In this document: piece by piece, positions 53,295-61,840 of the stretch | Position numbering within the stretch: the first letter of the stretch is position 1 | Layout of the letters: every line of letters starts with the position of its first letter | Source of the DNA: Micromonospora sp. MW-13 | GTDB taxonomy: Bacteria; Actinomycetota; Actinomycetes; Mycobacteriales; Micromonosporaceae | Direction: 5' to 3' | Length of the DNA stretch: 64,000 nt | Assembly: GCF_003434305.1 (NCBI RefSeq) | Contig: NZ_QKKX01000058.1 | Location: 1 to 64,000 of the forward strand | Notes under the pieces: model-generated | Seen by the model: only the letters and a program-made list of their open reading frames with translations | Told to the model about the DNA's origin: nothing | The model's database searches: none | Program-made: the position numbers and the translations under genes

Positions 53295-54374
53295 TCAGGG
53301 GTGCGCGCCGGCCGCGCGTCGTCGGGCCAGCAGTTCCCGGATGCTCCGGACCACGGCCTGGACGTCGGTCAGCACCTGCTCGTTGGTGAACCGGAGCACG
53401 TCGAGCCCGAGGAGCTGGAGCTGCACGTCGCGCCGCCGGTCGTCGGCGAACATTATTCGTCCCCGATGCTCCGGGCCGTCCACTTCGATCGCAAGCCCCT
53501 CGACCGTCCAGAACAGATCCAACCGATACGAACGGCTCAGGGGATGCCATTCGTAGGTGTGGTTCCACCGCCGGCCCCGGGCCCACCCGTGCGGGGCGAG
53601 AGCCCGCTCCAGTGCCTGCTCGGCGACGCTGTCCGGGCGCGGTGCCCCGGCCAGCGGCGGGTACACCAGCTCCGCAGCGGCAGCGCTGTCAGAGGCCCGA
53701 CGGGCGTCGCCGGTCAATTCGTCGAGGTGCGCCGGGAGCCGGAGCCGCACCGGCCGGACCCGGTCGGCTCCGTGCCGGAGCGGGCCGACCAGCCACACCG
53801 CGCACCGGCCGTGCTGGACCAGCCACTCGGCCGCCGCCACGAGGACCCTCTCGTCCTCGGGCCCGGCCCCCTCCGGCTGCTCGGCCACCAGCACGCAGGA
53901 CTCCCGGTCGTACGCGTCGGCGAGCACCCGGGTCAGGCCGGCGGCCCGCACCTCGGCGGGGAACCGCGACCGGCGACCGCTCCGGCCGGCGGCACCCGGG
54001 ACGACTGGGTCGCGCAGCGCCCGCTCGGCGAGGTCGGCGAGGAACGGTCCGAAGTGGTCCGAGCGGGCCGCGAGCCGGGCGGCGAGCCCCCGGACGGCGG
54101 CCACGCCGAGCGTTCCGCCGCCGTCCAGCCGGCCCGCGCCCGGCAACCAGCGGGGGAACAACGCCCGGGCCGCGTCCGCCAACTGGTCGAGGAGGGCGGC
54201 GACCAGGCCGGGCAGGGGGAGGCCCCGCTCCGGACGGTGGGTGAGCACGGCCGGCGCGGCCGGGGGTAGCGGGTCGAGGGCCAACCGGAGCAGCTCGGGG
54301 TCGACATCCACGAGATGGCTGACCCGGCGCGGCGGGACGGCCGCCCACCAGTCCGCACCGGCCCCGTCACGCAT
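53295..54374 (-). CDS. DUF559-type (PD-(D/E)XK-like) nuclease, first gene of operon
   Basis: A 359-aa protein. The C-terminal 90 residues are a DUF559/Vsr-like endonuclease domain: YRLDLFWTVEGLAIEVDGPEH gives the catalytic D...ExD pattern, then RRRDVQLQLLGLDVLRFTNEQV, typical of the family. The N-terminal 250 residues are a helical, Arg/Ala-rich region with no recognised domain and may contact the partner proteins. Start ATG at 54374 is preferred over one 57 bases upstream because the extension is low in protein character. 15 bases separate it from the winged-helix gene, so one transcript is likely. Confidence 0.82.
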   Translation of the reverse strand: MRDGAGADWWAAVPPRRVSHLVDVDPELLRLALDPLPPAAPAVLTHRPERGLPLPGLVAALLDQLADAARALFPRWLPGAGRLDGGGTLGVAAVRGLAARLAARSDHFGPFLADLAERALRDPVVPGAAGRSGRRSRFPAEVRAAGLTRVLADAYDRESCVLVAEQPEGAGPEDERVLVAAAEWLVQHGRCAVWLVGPLRHGADRVRPVRLRLPAHLDELTGDARRASDSAAAAELVYPPLAGAPRPDSVAEQALERALAPHGWARGRRWNHTYEWHPLSRSYRLDLFWTVEGLAIEVDGPEHRGRIMFADDRRRDVQLQLLGLDVLRFTNEQVLTDVQAVVRSIRELLARRRAAGAHP

Positions 54375-54500
54375 GGTCGGGCACCCTACCGGGGCCTCGG
54401 CACGCCCGCTGCCCCGTGCCTGCGGCGGCACGACGGGAACGGGCAGGGCGGGCAGCCGCGCGGGCCGGCGGGCGGCGGCGCAGGGGGCGGGGAGGGCGGG

Positions 54501-54902
54501 TCAGCTTGCGGCGGGGCGGTGTCGGCGGAACAGGCGGACGCCGGCGCTGACCGCGGTGGTGCCCGCCGCCATCCCGAACAGGACCAGGAGCGCACCGACC
54601 GCCCACAGGCCGGAGTCGTCGCTCGTCGCCGCCTGCCACGCCCAGGCCACGGTGAAGGCCACCGTCATGACCGGTGCCACCAGCCAGGGGCTGAGCGTCC
54701 AGCCGCCGACGGCGGCGATCACCACCAGGGACAGGACGCACCCGACGACCTGCCACACCTCGTACGGGCCGCTGACCGAGTCGGTCACCGGGTCGACCGT
54801 GTACTCCGTGTCCCAGCCGAGCCAGGCCCACCAGGTTCCGACCGTCGCCACCGCGAGGACCAAGCCACCGAGCAGAGCACGCGTACGCGTCGAGGTATGC
54901 AC
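54501..54902 (-). CDS. Small four-helix membrane protein
   Basis: A 133-aa protein with about four membrane segments (ALLGGLVLAVATVGTWWAWL, VWQVVGCVLSLVVIAAVGGW, LVAPVMTVAFTVAWAW, LWAVGALLVLFGMAAG) and a basic C-terminal tail. No family recognised. The GTG start has GGGAAGGA seven bases upstream. It lies 126 bases upstream of the nuclease operon on the same strand, so it might be part of the same unit. Confidence 0.75.
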   Translation of the reverse strand: MHTSTRTRALLGGLVLAVATVGTWWAWLGWDTEYTVDPVTDSVSGPYEVWQVVGCVLSLVVIAAVGGWTLSPWLVAPVMTVAFTVAWAWQAATSDDSGLWAVGALLVLFGMAAGTTAVSAGVRLFRRHRPAAS

Positions 54903-55114
54903 GACACGATCCTTCCCTGGCGAACCGCGCGACGGATGAGCACCCCCACCCACCACCCCATGCCCACACCCGAACGCAACCCGTAGGCGGCCGATCACCG
55001 CGGCCACGCGCCGGCAGCCCCGGATGGATCAGCTCGCCTCGATCAGCCAGACTCGGCCGTACCCTCGCTCGTCACGGAAGTGGATCCGGGCCCCTCGGCA
55101 CAAGCCTGGTGCGC

Positions 55115-55977
55115 ATGTCACACACCCTCCCGATCTGGCTGGTCGGCGGCCTGCTGCTGGTGGGTGCCGGCTTCGTGACGGCCCTGCTGCCCTGGTGGCG
55201 GGCCCGGGCGCAGGCGCACCGGACCGCCTGGTCCACCGCCCGCGCGGAGATCGACAGTGCGGCCGTCACCCGGGACGCGGCAGCGTCCCGGGTGCCCGAG
55301 GCCGAGCAGTTGCTCACCCGCGCCGAACTGATCGCCGGTGGGCGCGGGGGGACGGGTCGCCGTCGTCCTCAGCGGGGGTCGAGGAGGGGTCGGCCGGCGA
55401 GCTGAGCGACGCGACCGTGCCCTCGGTCGCCGAGATGACCGCGCTGGTGGCCGCCGACCCCGTGGTGCGGCTCCCCGGGTCGGTCGCGCGGTGGAACGAG
55501 CAGCGGGTACGGGAGGCCATCGGGAACCAGCAGGTCCGCATCCTGGTCGCGCCGCCCGGGCTCGACAAGGACGTACGCGACCGGGTCCGGGACGTGAAGA
55601 ACGCGACCCTCCGGGTGATCGGCACCGAGGTGAGCGGCGGCCTCTACCAGGCCGTCGCCGACGATTTGCCCGGCTGGCGCGCCCAGTTCGCCACCGGTGA
55701 CGTGACGGATCTGCGCGGGCTCACCGAGCGCGTCGACGCGCTGAGCCTGCGCCGAGTCCGGGCCAGGGTCCTCACCGCATGCCAGGACCGGTGCGAACGC
55801 ACCAGAACAGCGTTGCCGCCCTCTCACCCGCTTGCTTCGCCTTCACACGCGTCTTCCTGCCCGACGAACCGCCCTGACCGGAGCCCTGCTGATCGAAGCC
55901 GCACTCGCCGCCGCCACCAGCAGACCTCACTGACAGCGTCCAAGGCCCCCGGAGGCACCACCATGCGAACCAGATGA
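55115..55977 (+). pseudogene. Membrane-anchored protein gene split by a frame change in a G6 run
   Basis: One frame from ATG 55115 (or GTG 55109) encodes a membrane anchor (LPIWLVGGLLLVGAGFVTAL) and a charged helix up to GGRGG, then turns into low-complexity arginine sequence. From base 55351 a second frame continues with plausible protein (VAEMTALVAADPVVRLPG, RVREAIGNQQVRILVAPPG, VSGGLYQAVADDLPGWRAQF) to about 55760, and is then low-quality to a stop at 55977. The two join perfectly if the ribosome shifts -1, or if one G is added, in GGGGGG at 55346-55351. It is either a pseudogene, a sequencing indel, or programmed frameshifting. Confidence 0.55.
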
Positions 55978-56075
55978 TGATCGTGGCCGGCGAGCCGCTT
56001 CCGCTACATCCGCGCTGCTCCAGCGCTTGATCGACAGCCCAGCACGGCGCAGGACTCACACACAACCCTATCCGG

Positions 56076-56093
56076 TTGTACAATTTCTTGTAC
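56076..56093. promoter_or_regulatory. YefM/YoeB promoter and operator
   Basis: The palindrome TTGTACAA (56076-56083) is followed by a half-site TTGTAC (56088-56093). TACAAT (56079-56084) inside it is a good -10. YefM antitoxins are known to bind GTAC-containing palindromes over their own promoter. GGAGG precedes the yefM ATG at 56113. Confidence 0.6.
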
Positions 56094-56112
56094 GCCATGC
56101 TCGGGAGGCATC

Positions 56113-56397
56113 ATGCGCACCGTCCCCTACTCAGAAGTCCGGCAGAACCTGGCCAAGATGCTCGACCATGTTGTGGACGACGCCGAGGAAGTCGTGGTCA
56201 CCCGCTCCGGCCGTGAGGCCGCCGTCATCATCTCGCTGCGTGAGTACGAGTCGCTGAAGGAGACGGCGTACCTGATGGCCAGCCCCGCCAACGCGCGCCG
56301 TCTGAACGAAGCCGTCGAAGAACTGCGCAACGGGGGTGGGGAGATGCACGACCTGATCGACCCCGATGCCAGTCCAGGCGAGGCCTCGGCGGCGTGA
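56113..56397 (+). CDS. yefM: Antitoxin YefM
   Basis: A 94-aa Phd/YefM antitoxin. The N-terminal DNA-binding part (VPYSEVRQNLAKMLDHVVDD) and VVVTRSGREAAVIISLREYESL match the family; the C-terminal tail neutralises YoeB. It represses its own operon with the toxin as co-repressor. GGGAGG lies upstream of the ATG. It overlaps the toxin gene by four bases (GTGA). Confidence 0.93.
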   Translation: MRTVPYSEVRQNLAKMLDHVVDDAEEVVVTRSGREAAVIISLREYESLKETAYLMASPANARRLNEAVEELRNGGGEMHDLIDPDASPGEASAA

Positions 56398-56648
56398 AGG
56401 TCCAGTTCGCCAGCCGGGGCTGGGAGGACTATCTGGCCTGGCAACGGGATCGCCAGATGCTCAAGCGGGTGAACACCCTGATCGAGGACATCCGACGCAA
56501 CGGCCACCAGGGCATCGGCAAACCGGAGCAACTCCGCGGCAACTGGTCGGGGTTCTGGTCGAGACGCATTGATCAGGAACACCGCCTGGTGTACCGGATC
56601 GTCGATGACACAGTGCAGATAGCGCAGTGCCGCTACCACTACGAATGA
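56394..56648 (+). CDS. yoeB: Toxin YoeB (ribosome-dependent mRNA endonuclease)
   Basis: An 84-aa RelE-superfamily toxin. LIEDIRRNGHQGIGKPEQL and WSGFWSRRIDQEHRLVYRI contain the conserved glutamate and arginine of the active site, and the C-terminal CRYHYE carries the catalytic histidine and tyrosine. It cleaves mRNA in the ribosomal A site when freed from YefM. Full length with no damage visible. Confidence 0.93.
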   Translation: MKVQFASRGWEDYLAWQRDRQMLKRVNTLIEDIRRNGHQGIGKPEQLRGNWSGFWSRRIDQEHRLVYRIVDDTVQIAQCRYHYE

Positions 56649-56682
56649 CGTCGCCCAACCACCCCACGTGCACCGGATGGTG

Positions 56683-56722
56683 TTCCTGGCGGCTCTCCCG
56701 GCAGATGGAGAGTCGCCAGGAA
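56683..56722. terminator. Bidirectional terminator hairpin
   Basis: TTCCTGGCGGCTCTCC (56683-56698) pairs with GGAGAGTCGCCAGGAA (56707-56722): a 16-bp stem with one G-U pair and an eight-base loop between yoeB and the convergent regulator gene. Confidence 0.85.
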
Positions 56723-56725
56723 TGT

Positions 56726-58123
56726 TCAACGTAATGGGGTCCTCACCGTGGCGATGAGGTCTCTTGCGTCGTGACAGAATCGACGGACAGCGGGAGTGCG
56801 CCGATAGGGAGTAAGCGCGCCGACCAGGTTGCGAACGTGCTTAATGCACCTGGCGGAGGTGACCTGTCCAGTCAGGGTCTGTACCGCCTGGTCACCGAGG
56901 GCGAGCGCCTTGTCCAACTCGGGCTGCTCCTGCTGGACGTATGTGGTCGCGAGCAGCGCGTTGCGCAATGCGCCCTCGCGGGTGCACTCGTTGCCCTGTA
57001 GCCGCAACGCGGTCCGCAGGTGATCACGGGCGCGTGGCCAGTCTTCGAGCTTGATGAAGCAGTAGCCGGCCTGGGCATGAGCCTGCGCCTCGTTGACCCA
57101 GTAGGACCAGTCGGGGTCGCCGTGCTCCGGCCGGCTGTCGGTGAACCGGCCGAATGCGTTGTCGAGTGCGCGGCGAGTGTCGGTCACCGACCGGTTGTTG
57201 GCGTACGCCTCGGCGGCCCGTAGATCGAGAATCGCCGCCACCTTCGGGCTCGTAGTGGGGTAGCTGGCTCGCGCGGTCTCGGCGAGGGTCACGGCCTGGC
57301 GGAGCTGACCGATGTCCTTGGCCTGGCAGGACATGAACCCGAGGATGTTCGCGCCGAGCCCACGATCGCCGGCCGCGTTGGCCTGGTAGAGGCCTGCGAT
57401 CCAGAACCGTTGCGCCTGGGTGTGGTGGCCGTCGTCGAAGGACAGCCAGCCGGCGAGGCGCAGCAGCTCACCGGCGGTGGCGTGGAGGCGTCGGCCGACG
57501 GTGTCGGTGTAACTGCGCTCTCGCAGCACCCCGACCACCGTGCCCAGGTGCTGGCGGACCAGCCCCAGGGTTTGGCCGCTGCCGAGGTGGTCGTCCATGC
57601 GTCGCAGGCTGGCTGTCACCGCATCCAGGTGGTCGACGACCTCGCCGGACAAGTGGCGGCCCGTGGTCGACGCGATGTGTTGCGGCGCTTGGGCGATCAG
57701 CCACTCGTGCGCCGGTGACGTCAGTGCGGAACCGAGCAGAGTGAGGAACATCCGTCGGTGCATCATTCCCTCAGATTCGTCGGTGCATCATTCCCTCAGA
57801 TTCGTGGACCACCTCGGCCGCCCGCAAGGCCCCGGCCGAGGACCAGGGCAGATGCAGACCGGCAGAGGCGGGTACGGCCTCGACCCCGTCGTCCGGCCAA
57901 CCCAGTTCATCGACACTGATCGTCCGCTGCAACTGCTCGGACAACAGCGCCGTGGTCAGCGATGGCCACGGACTGCGGGGAACATCGCCCTTCTTCCACT
58001 TGTACGGCGTCTTGAGGTGCAGCCGCTCCGTGCGCCCGTGCCGTTCAGCGCACTCGTTAAGGCGTCGAGCGAGATGCTCCGGCTGCCAGCCCTGAAGCGC
58101 CGACGTCAGAGGCTCGCGCGCAT
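56726..58123 (-). pseudogene. HTH-TPR regulator gene broken by a 25-bp tandem duplication
   Basis: Homologues of this actinobacterial regulator type are about 450 aa: an N-terminal HTH and a C-terminal TPR domain. Here the N-terminal part (WQPEHLARRLNECAERHGR, TPYKWKKGDVPRSPW, LGWPDDGVEAVPASAG) is readable from 58124 down to a stop at 57771. The C-terminal part (RRMFLTLLGSALTSPAHEWL and TPR helices) is read in another frame from 57766 to 56726 (346 aa). The join is a perfect 25-bp tandem duplication at 57754-57803; removing one copy fuses the frames. No standard start fits the N-terminal frame: ATG at 58123 reads in frame only if CG is removed shortly after. A truncated 346-aa product could still be made. 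Confidence 0.8.
57754..57803. repeat. Perfect 25-bp tandem duplication inside regulator gene
   Basis: Units 57754-57778 and 57779-57803 are identical (plus strand begins GTCGGTGCATCATTCCC). Because 25 is not a multiple of three, it shifts the frame. Confidence 0.95.
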
Positions 58124-58189
58124 GCCTGCGACGCCGCTACAGAATGTCACCACCGAAAGTGAGCCAGAGCCGTTGGCGAGACAGTCCCT

Positions 58190-59383
58190 TCACCGGACGG
58201 TGACGATGACCGACTCGGCCTCGCCGACGCCGCCGCAGATGGTGACCAGGCCCCTCCCCCCGCCCCGCCGGCGCAGCTCGTTGATCATCGTCATCACCAG
58301 CCGGCCGCCCGTCGCGCCCGTGGGGTGACCGACCGCGACGGCGCCGCCGTTGACGTTCGTCCGCTCGCGCAGCCGCAGCGCCCCGGCCCGGTCCCCGCCC
58401 GCCAGGGCAAGGGTGGTGACCAGGGGCACCGCCGCGAACGCCTCGTTGACCTCGATCAGGTCGATGTCCTCGATGGCCAGGCCGGCCCGGGCCAGTGCCC
58501 GCTGGGCCGCCCGCGCGGGCATCGACGCCAGGCGCTGCGGATCGCCGGACACCTGGGCGCACGCGCTGATGGTGGCCAGGCCGGTGGTACCGCGCCGCGC
58601 CGCCTCCGCCGTACCGGCCAGCACCAGGGCCACCGCGCCGGTACTCATGTTGGGCGCGTTGCCCGCCGTCACCGTGGCGCTGCCGTAGACCGTCGGCAGC
58701 GCGGCCAGTTGCTGTGCTGTGGTGTCGGGCCGCGGTACCTCGTCGGCGGCCAGCCGGACGGGGCGGCCGGTCCGGTCCGGCACGTCCACCGGCACGATCT
58801 CGTCGTCGAAGCAGCCGCGGGCCAGGGCGTCCGCGTACCGTTGCTGGCTGCGCAGCGCCCAGTCGTCCTGTTCGGCGCGGTCCACCCCGTACTCGGTGGC
58901 CTCGGCGCCGGCCTGCACGGCCCGGGGCACCCCCGTGTGCGGGCAGGCGACGACGAGCTGGTCGGTGAGCACGATGTCACCGATCCGGTTGCCGAAGCGG
59001 GCCGCGTGCACGAAGTACGGTACCCGGCTCAGGTTCTCCACGGCGCCGGCGACGCTCAGCGCGGTGTCGTTCAGCCGCAGTCCCCGGCTGGCCAGCGTGA
59101 TCGCCGCCAGCGACGAGCAGCAGGCCCGGTCGACGGTGTACGCGACCTTCTCCTCGGGGATGCCGGCCCGCAGCAGCACCTGCCGGGCCACCGAGCGCTC
59201 GGAGCCGGGGAAGTTCACCCCGAACGCCAGCTCGTCGACGTCCGCGCCGGTCAGCCCGGCGCGGTGCAGCACGGCGCCCACCGGGATCGCGCCGAGGTCG
59301 GGCAGGGGCAGGTCACGAAGGGCGCCGCCGAAGCGGCCGAACGGGGTACGGGCCGTGGCGAGGACGACAACGTCGTCGGTCAT
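58190..59383 (-). CDS. Thiolase (acetyl-CoA C-acyltransferase)
   Basis: A 397-aa thiolase. The nucleophilic cysteine is in DRACCSSLAAI near residue 88, the histidine in GHPTGATGGRLV and the second cysteine in VTICGGVGEAE. It would cleave a 3-oxoacyl-CoA in the last step of beta-oxidation. The final block reads CGGVGE rather than the common CIGGGQG, seen in specialised thiolases. ATG 59383 has GAGAGGAAG upstream and overlaps the preceding gene stop as ATGA. Last gene of the acyl-CoA operon. Confidence 0.92.
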   Translation of the reverse strand: MTDDVVVLATARTPFGRFGGALRDLPLPDLGAIPVGAVLHRAGLTGADVDELAFGVNFPGSERSVARQVLLRAGIPEEKVAYTVDRACCSSLAAITLASRGLRLNDTALSVAGAVENLSRVPYFVHAARFGNRIGDIVLTDQLVVACPHTGVPRAVQAGAEATEYGVDRAEQDDWALRSQQRYADALARGCFDDEIVPVDVPDRTGRPVRLAADEVPRPDTTAQQLAALPTVYGSATVTAGNAPNMSTGAVALVLAGTAEAARRGTTGLATISACAQVSGDPQRLASMPARAAQRALARAGLAIEDIDLIEVNEAFAAVPLVTTLALAGGDRAGALRLRERTNVNGGAVAVGHPTGATGGRLVMTMINELRRRGGGRGLVTICGGVGEAESVIVTVR

Positions 59384-60300
59384 GGAAACTTCCTCTCGAA
59401 GACGTCGGCGGTCCACGCCGCCCTGCGGTACGGGGCCAGCGCCTGGGTACGCAAAAGCGCGACGCGCCGCCCGTACCAGGCCACGCCGCCCTCTTCGGTG
59501 AACGCCATCGCGCCGTACGCCTGGAAGGTGTGGTATGTCGCGGTACGGGCCGCCCGGGCGGCGGAAAGGACGGCGGCGCGGGCGGCGCGGGCGGCGTCCG
59601 CGCCGCCCTCCGCCAGCCGGGACGCCGCCCGGCTGGTCAGGGCCCGCGCGGCGGCCAGTTCGATGTCGGCCTCGGCGAGCGGGAAGGCCACGCCCTGGAA
59701 GTCGCCCAGCGGCCGGCGGAACTGGTGGCGGCTGGCCACGTACTCGGCGGCGTCCCGAACCAGCCGGGCGCCGGCCCCGACGAGTTGCGCGGCGAGCGCC
59801 AGGTCACCCAGGGCGAGCGCGCCGCACTCGTCGGGGACGCGCCGGCGGGGTGTCAGCGGCACCTCGGCCCACAGCTCACCGGTGAGCATCGGTGCCGGCA
59901 CCGCCTCGCCGGCCGGCGCACACTCCCAGAGGCCGTCGTCGGTGAGCGCGAAGAACACGGTGGCGCGGTGTCCCCAGGGCAGCGGGCCGCCGGTACCCAC
60001 GGTGGCGATGCCGTCCGGCGGCGGTTCGGCGGCGGCGCGGGTCGCCAGGACGGTCTCCCAGAGCGGGCCGGGGCAGCCGAGGCCGCCCAGCTCCTCCATG
60101 ACGGCGGCGATCTCGCCGGCCGCCTCGGTGCCCTCGGCCGCGAGGCCGAGGAACCCGATGTCGGCGAGGTCCTGCCAGGTCCGCTCGGGAAACCCGTCGC
60201 CGGGCAGGTGACGCCAACCCTCCTCGTGGCGCCGGCACAGCGTGCGCACCGCCTCCGCGAACTCGCGCGGCTGCTGGCCGTAGTCCACCTCAAGCGTCAC
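59380..60300 (-). CDS. Acyl-CoA dehydrogenase, short subunit-like
   Basis: A 306-aa acyl-CoA dehydrogenase fold protein, shorter than the usual 380. It retains the C-terminal helical domain (YVASRHQFRRPLGDFQGV) but the central beta domain is abbreviated and the usual catalytic glutamate motif is not obvious. In actinobacterial steroid and terpene pathways, such short proteins pair with a longer partner in heterotetrameric dehydrogenases; here the partner is probably the 368-aa dehydrogenase two genes upstream. The GTG overlaps the end of the ligase gene by 11 bases with GGGAGG before it. Confidence 0.85.
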   Translation of the reverse strand: MTLEVDYGQQPREFAEAVRTLCRRHEEGWRHLPGDGFPERTWQDLADIGFLGLAAEGTEAAGEIAAVMEELGGLGCPGPLWETVLATRAAAEPPPDGIATVGTGGPLPWGHRATVFFALTDDGLWECAPAGEAVPAPMLTGELWAEVPLTPRRRVPDECGALALGDLALAAQLVGAGARLVRDAAEYVASRHQFRRPLGDFQGVAFPLAEADIELAAARALTSRAASRLAEGGADAARAARAAVLSAARAARTATYHTFQAYGAMAFTEEGGVAWYGRRVALLRTQALAPYRRAAWTADVFERKFP

Positions 60301-61840
60301 GGGTGACCTCCCGTAGGGCACGTTTGTCCACCTTCATCGCCGGGGTCACCGGCAGTGCGTCGAGCACGTGGAACCGGCGCGGCACCTTGTACCCGGCCAG
60401 GGCGGCGCGGCAGTGCTCGCGCAGCCCGTCGGGATCCACGCCGCCACCGGGGTGTGGCACGACGGCGGCCTCCACCCGTTCGCCCCACAGCGGGTCGTCC
60501 ACGCCGAACACCGCGACCTGGTGGACCTGCGGATGCCGGGCGATCACGTTCTCCACCTCGATCGGGAAGACGTTCTCGCCCCCCGAGATGACCATGTCCT
60601 TGGCGCGGCCGGCCAGGTGGAGGAAGCCGTCCTCGTCGAGCCAGCCGAGGTCGCCGGAGCGGATCGCGCCGTCGACCGCCGTGGCCCGGGTCTGTTCCGG
60701 CCGCGCCCAGTACCCGGACATCTGCCACGGCGCGCGGACCAGGACCTCACCGACGCCGCCCCGGGGCACGTCGTGGCCGGCGTCGTCGACGATGCGGATC
60801 GACACGCCCGGCACCGGGCGACCCAGCCCCCGGTCGACGCCGTCCTCCTGTTCCCAGGAGCGGACCCGGGCCACCGCGCCGAACTCGGTGGCGCCGTACC
60901 CGGTGATCAGGTGGGCCCGCGGAAACGCGGCGCGCAGCCGACCGGGGAAGGCCGGCACGCTGGCTGTGGAGCCGAACAGCACCCGGCGGATCGAGGCACC
61001 GTGCTCCGCGCCGAAGCCGGGATGCTCCAGCAGCCGCACCAACGCGGTGGGTGCGCCGAACAGCCGGGTGGGCCGGCCGGTGGCGAGCGCGTCGAGGACA
61101 GCGGCCTCGTCGAAGCGCGGCAGCAGCCAGGCGGTGCCGCCCGCGAACAGGGTCGCGAACACGATCGTGGCGACCGCGATGTGGAAGAACGGGGAGAAGT
61201 ACAGCTCCACGTCGGTGCGCCGGATCTCCATCTGCGCCTGGCAGGACGCGGCGTACTGGTACAGCGCCGAGTGGGTCCAGGTGGCGCCCTTCGGTTCGCC
61301 GGTGGTGCCGCCGGTACCGATGATCATCGCGGCCGACTCGTCGCGGAACGCGGGCGACGACGAGGCGGACGACGACGAGGCGGGCGACGACGGGGGCGGC
61401 GACGACGGGGCCGGCGTCACGACGGTCAGCGACATCCGGTCGGTCAACGGCCCGGCAGCGCCGGCCGAGGGCAGCGTGGCCAGGCCGCAGCCCAGCCTGG
61501 CGGCCAGCTCGGTGGCGGGTTCGGCGGCCAGCAACTGGGCCGGGCGGAGCGGGGCCAGGAAGGCGTACGCCTCGGGCGGGGCGAGCCGGATGTTCAGCGG
61601 CACCGCGACCGCCCCGGCGGCCATCACCCCGAACAACGCGGCCAGATGCGGGGCGCCGGGCGCCAGCGCGGTGACCACCCGGTCGCCGGGGGCGACGCCG
61701 AGGGCGCGCAGCGCGGCGGCGTGCTCCTCGATCGCGGTCCACAGTTCCGCGTAGGTGTACTCGCCGACCGGGTCGATCAGCGCCGGCGCGTTCGGCGCGT
61801 GCCGCGCGTGGTCGGCGAGCACGTCCAGGAACCCGGTCAT
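60290..61840 (-). CDS. Acyl-CoA synthetase (AMP-forming, FadD-like)
   Basis: A 516-aa adenylating enzyme that activates a carboxylic acid with ATP and CoA. The P-loop-like motif is IIGTGGTTGEPKGA near residue 175, the A5 block is ITGYGATEFG, the A7 block RSGDLGWLDEDG, and the C-terminal catalytic lysine lies in PVTPAMKVDKRAL. A serine-rich insert (SSPPPSSPASSSSASSSP) just before the P-loop is unusual and encoded by a short repetitive stretch. ATG overlaps the preceding dehydrogenase stop as ATGA, with GGGAGG upstream. Confidence 0.92.
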   Translation of the reverse strand: MTGFLDVLADHARHAPNAPALIDPVGEYTYAELWTAIEEHAAALRALGVAPGDRVVTALAPGAPHLAALFGVMAAGAVAVPLNIRLAPPEAYAFLAPLRPAQLLAAEPATELAARLGCGLATLPSAGAAGPLTDRMSLTVVTPAPSSPPPSSPASSSSASSSPAFRDESAAMIIGTGGTTGEPKGATWTHSALYQYAASCQAQMEIRRTDVELYFSPFFHIAVATIVFATLFAGGTAWLLPRFDEAAVLDALATGRPTRLFGAPTALVRLLEHPGFGAEHGASIRRVLFGSTASVPAFPGRLRAAFPRAHLITGYGATEFGAVARVRSWEQEDGVDRGLGRPVPGVSIRIVDDAGHDVPRGGVGEVLVRAPWQMSGYWARPEQTRATAVDGAIRSGDLGWLDEDGFLHLAGRAKDMVISGGENVFPIEVENVIARHPQVHQVAVFGVDDPLWGERVEAAVVPHPGGGVDPDGLREHCRAALAGYKVPRRFHVLDALPVTPAMKVDKRALREVTRDA

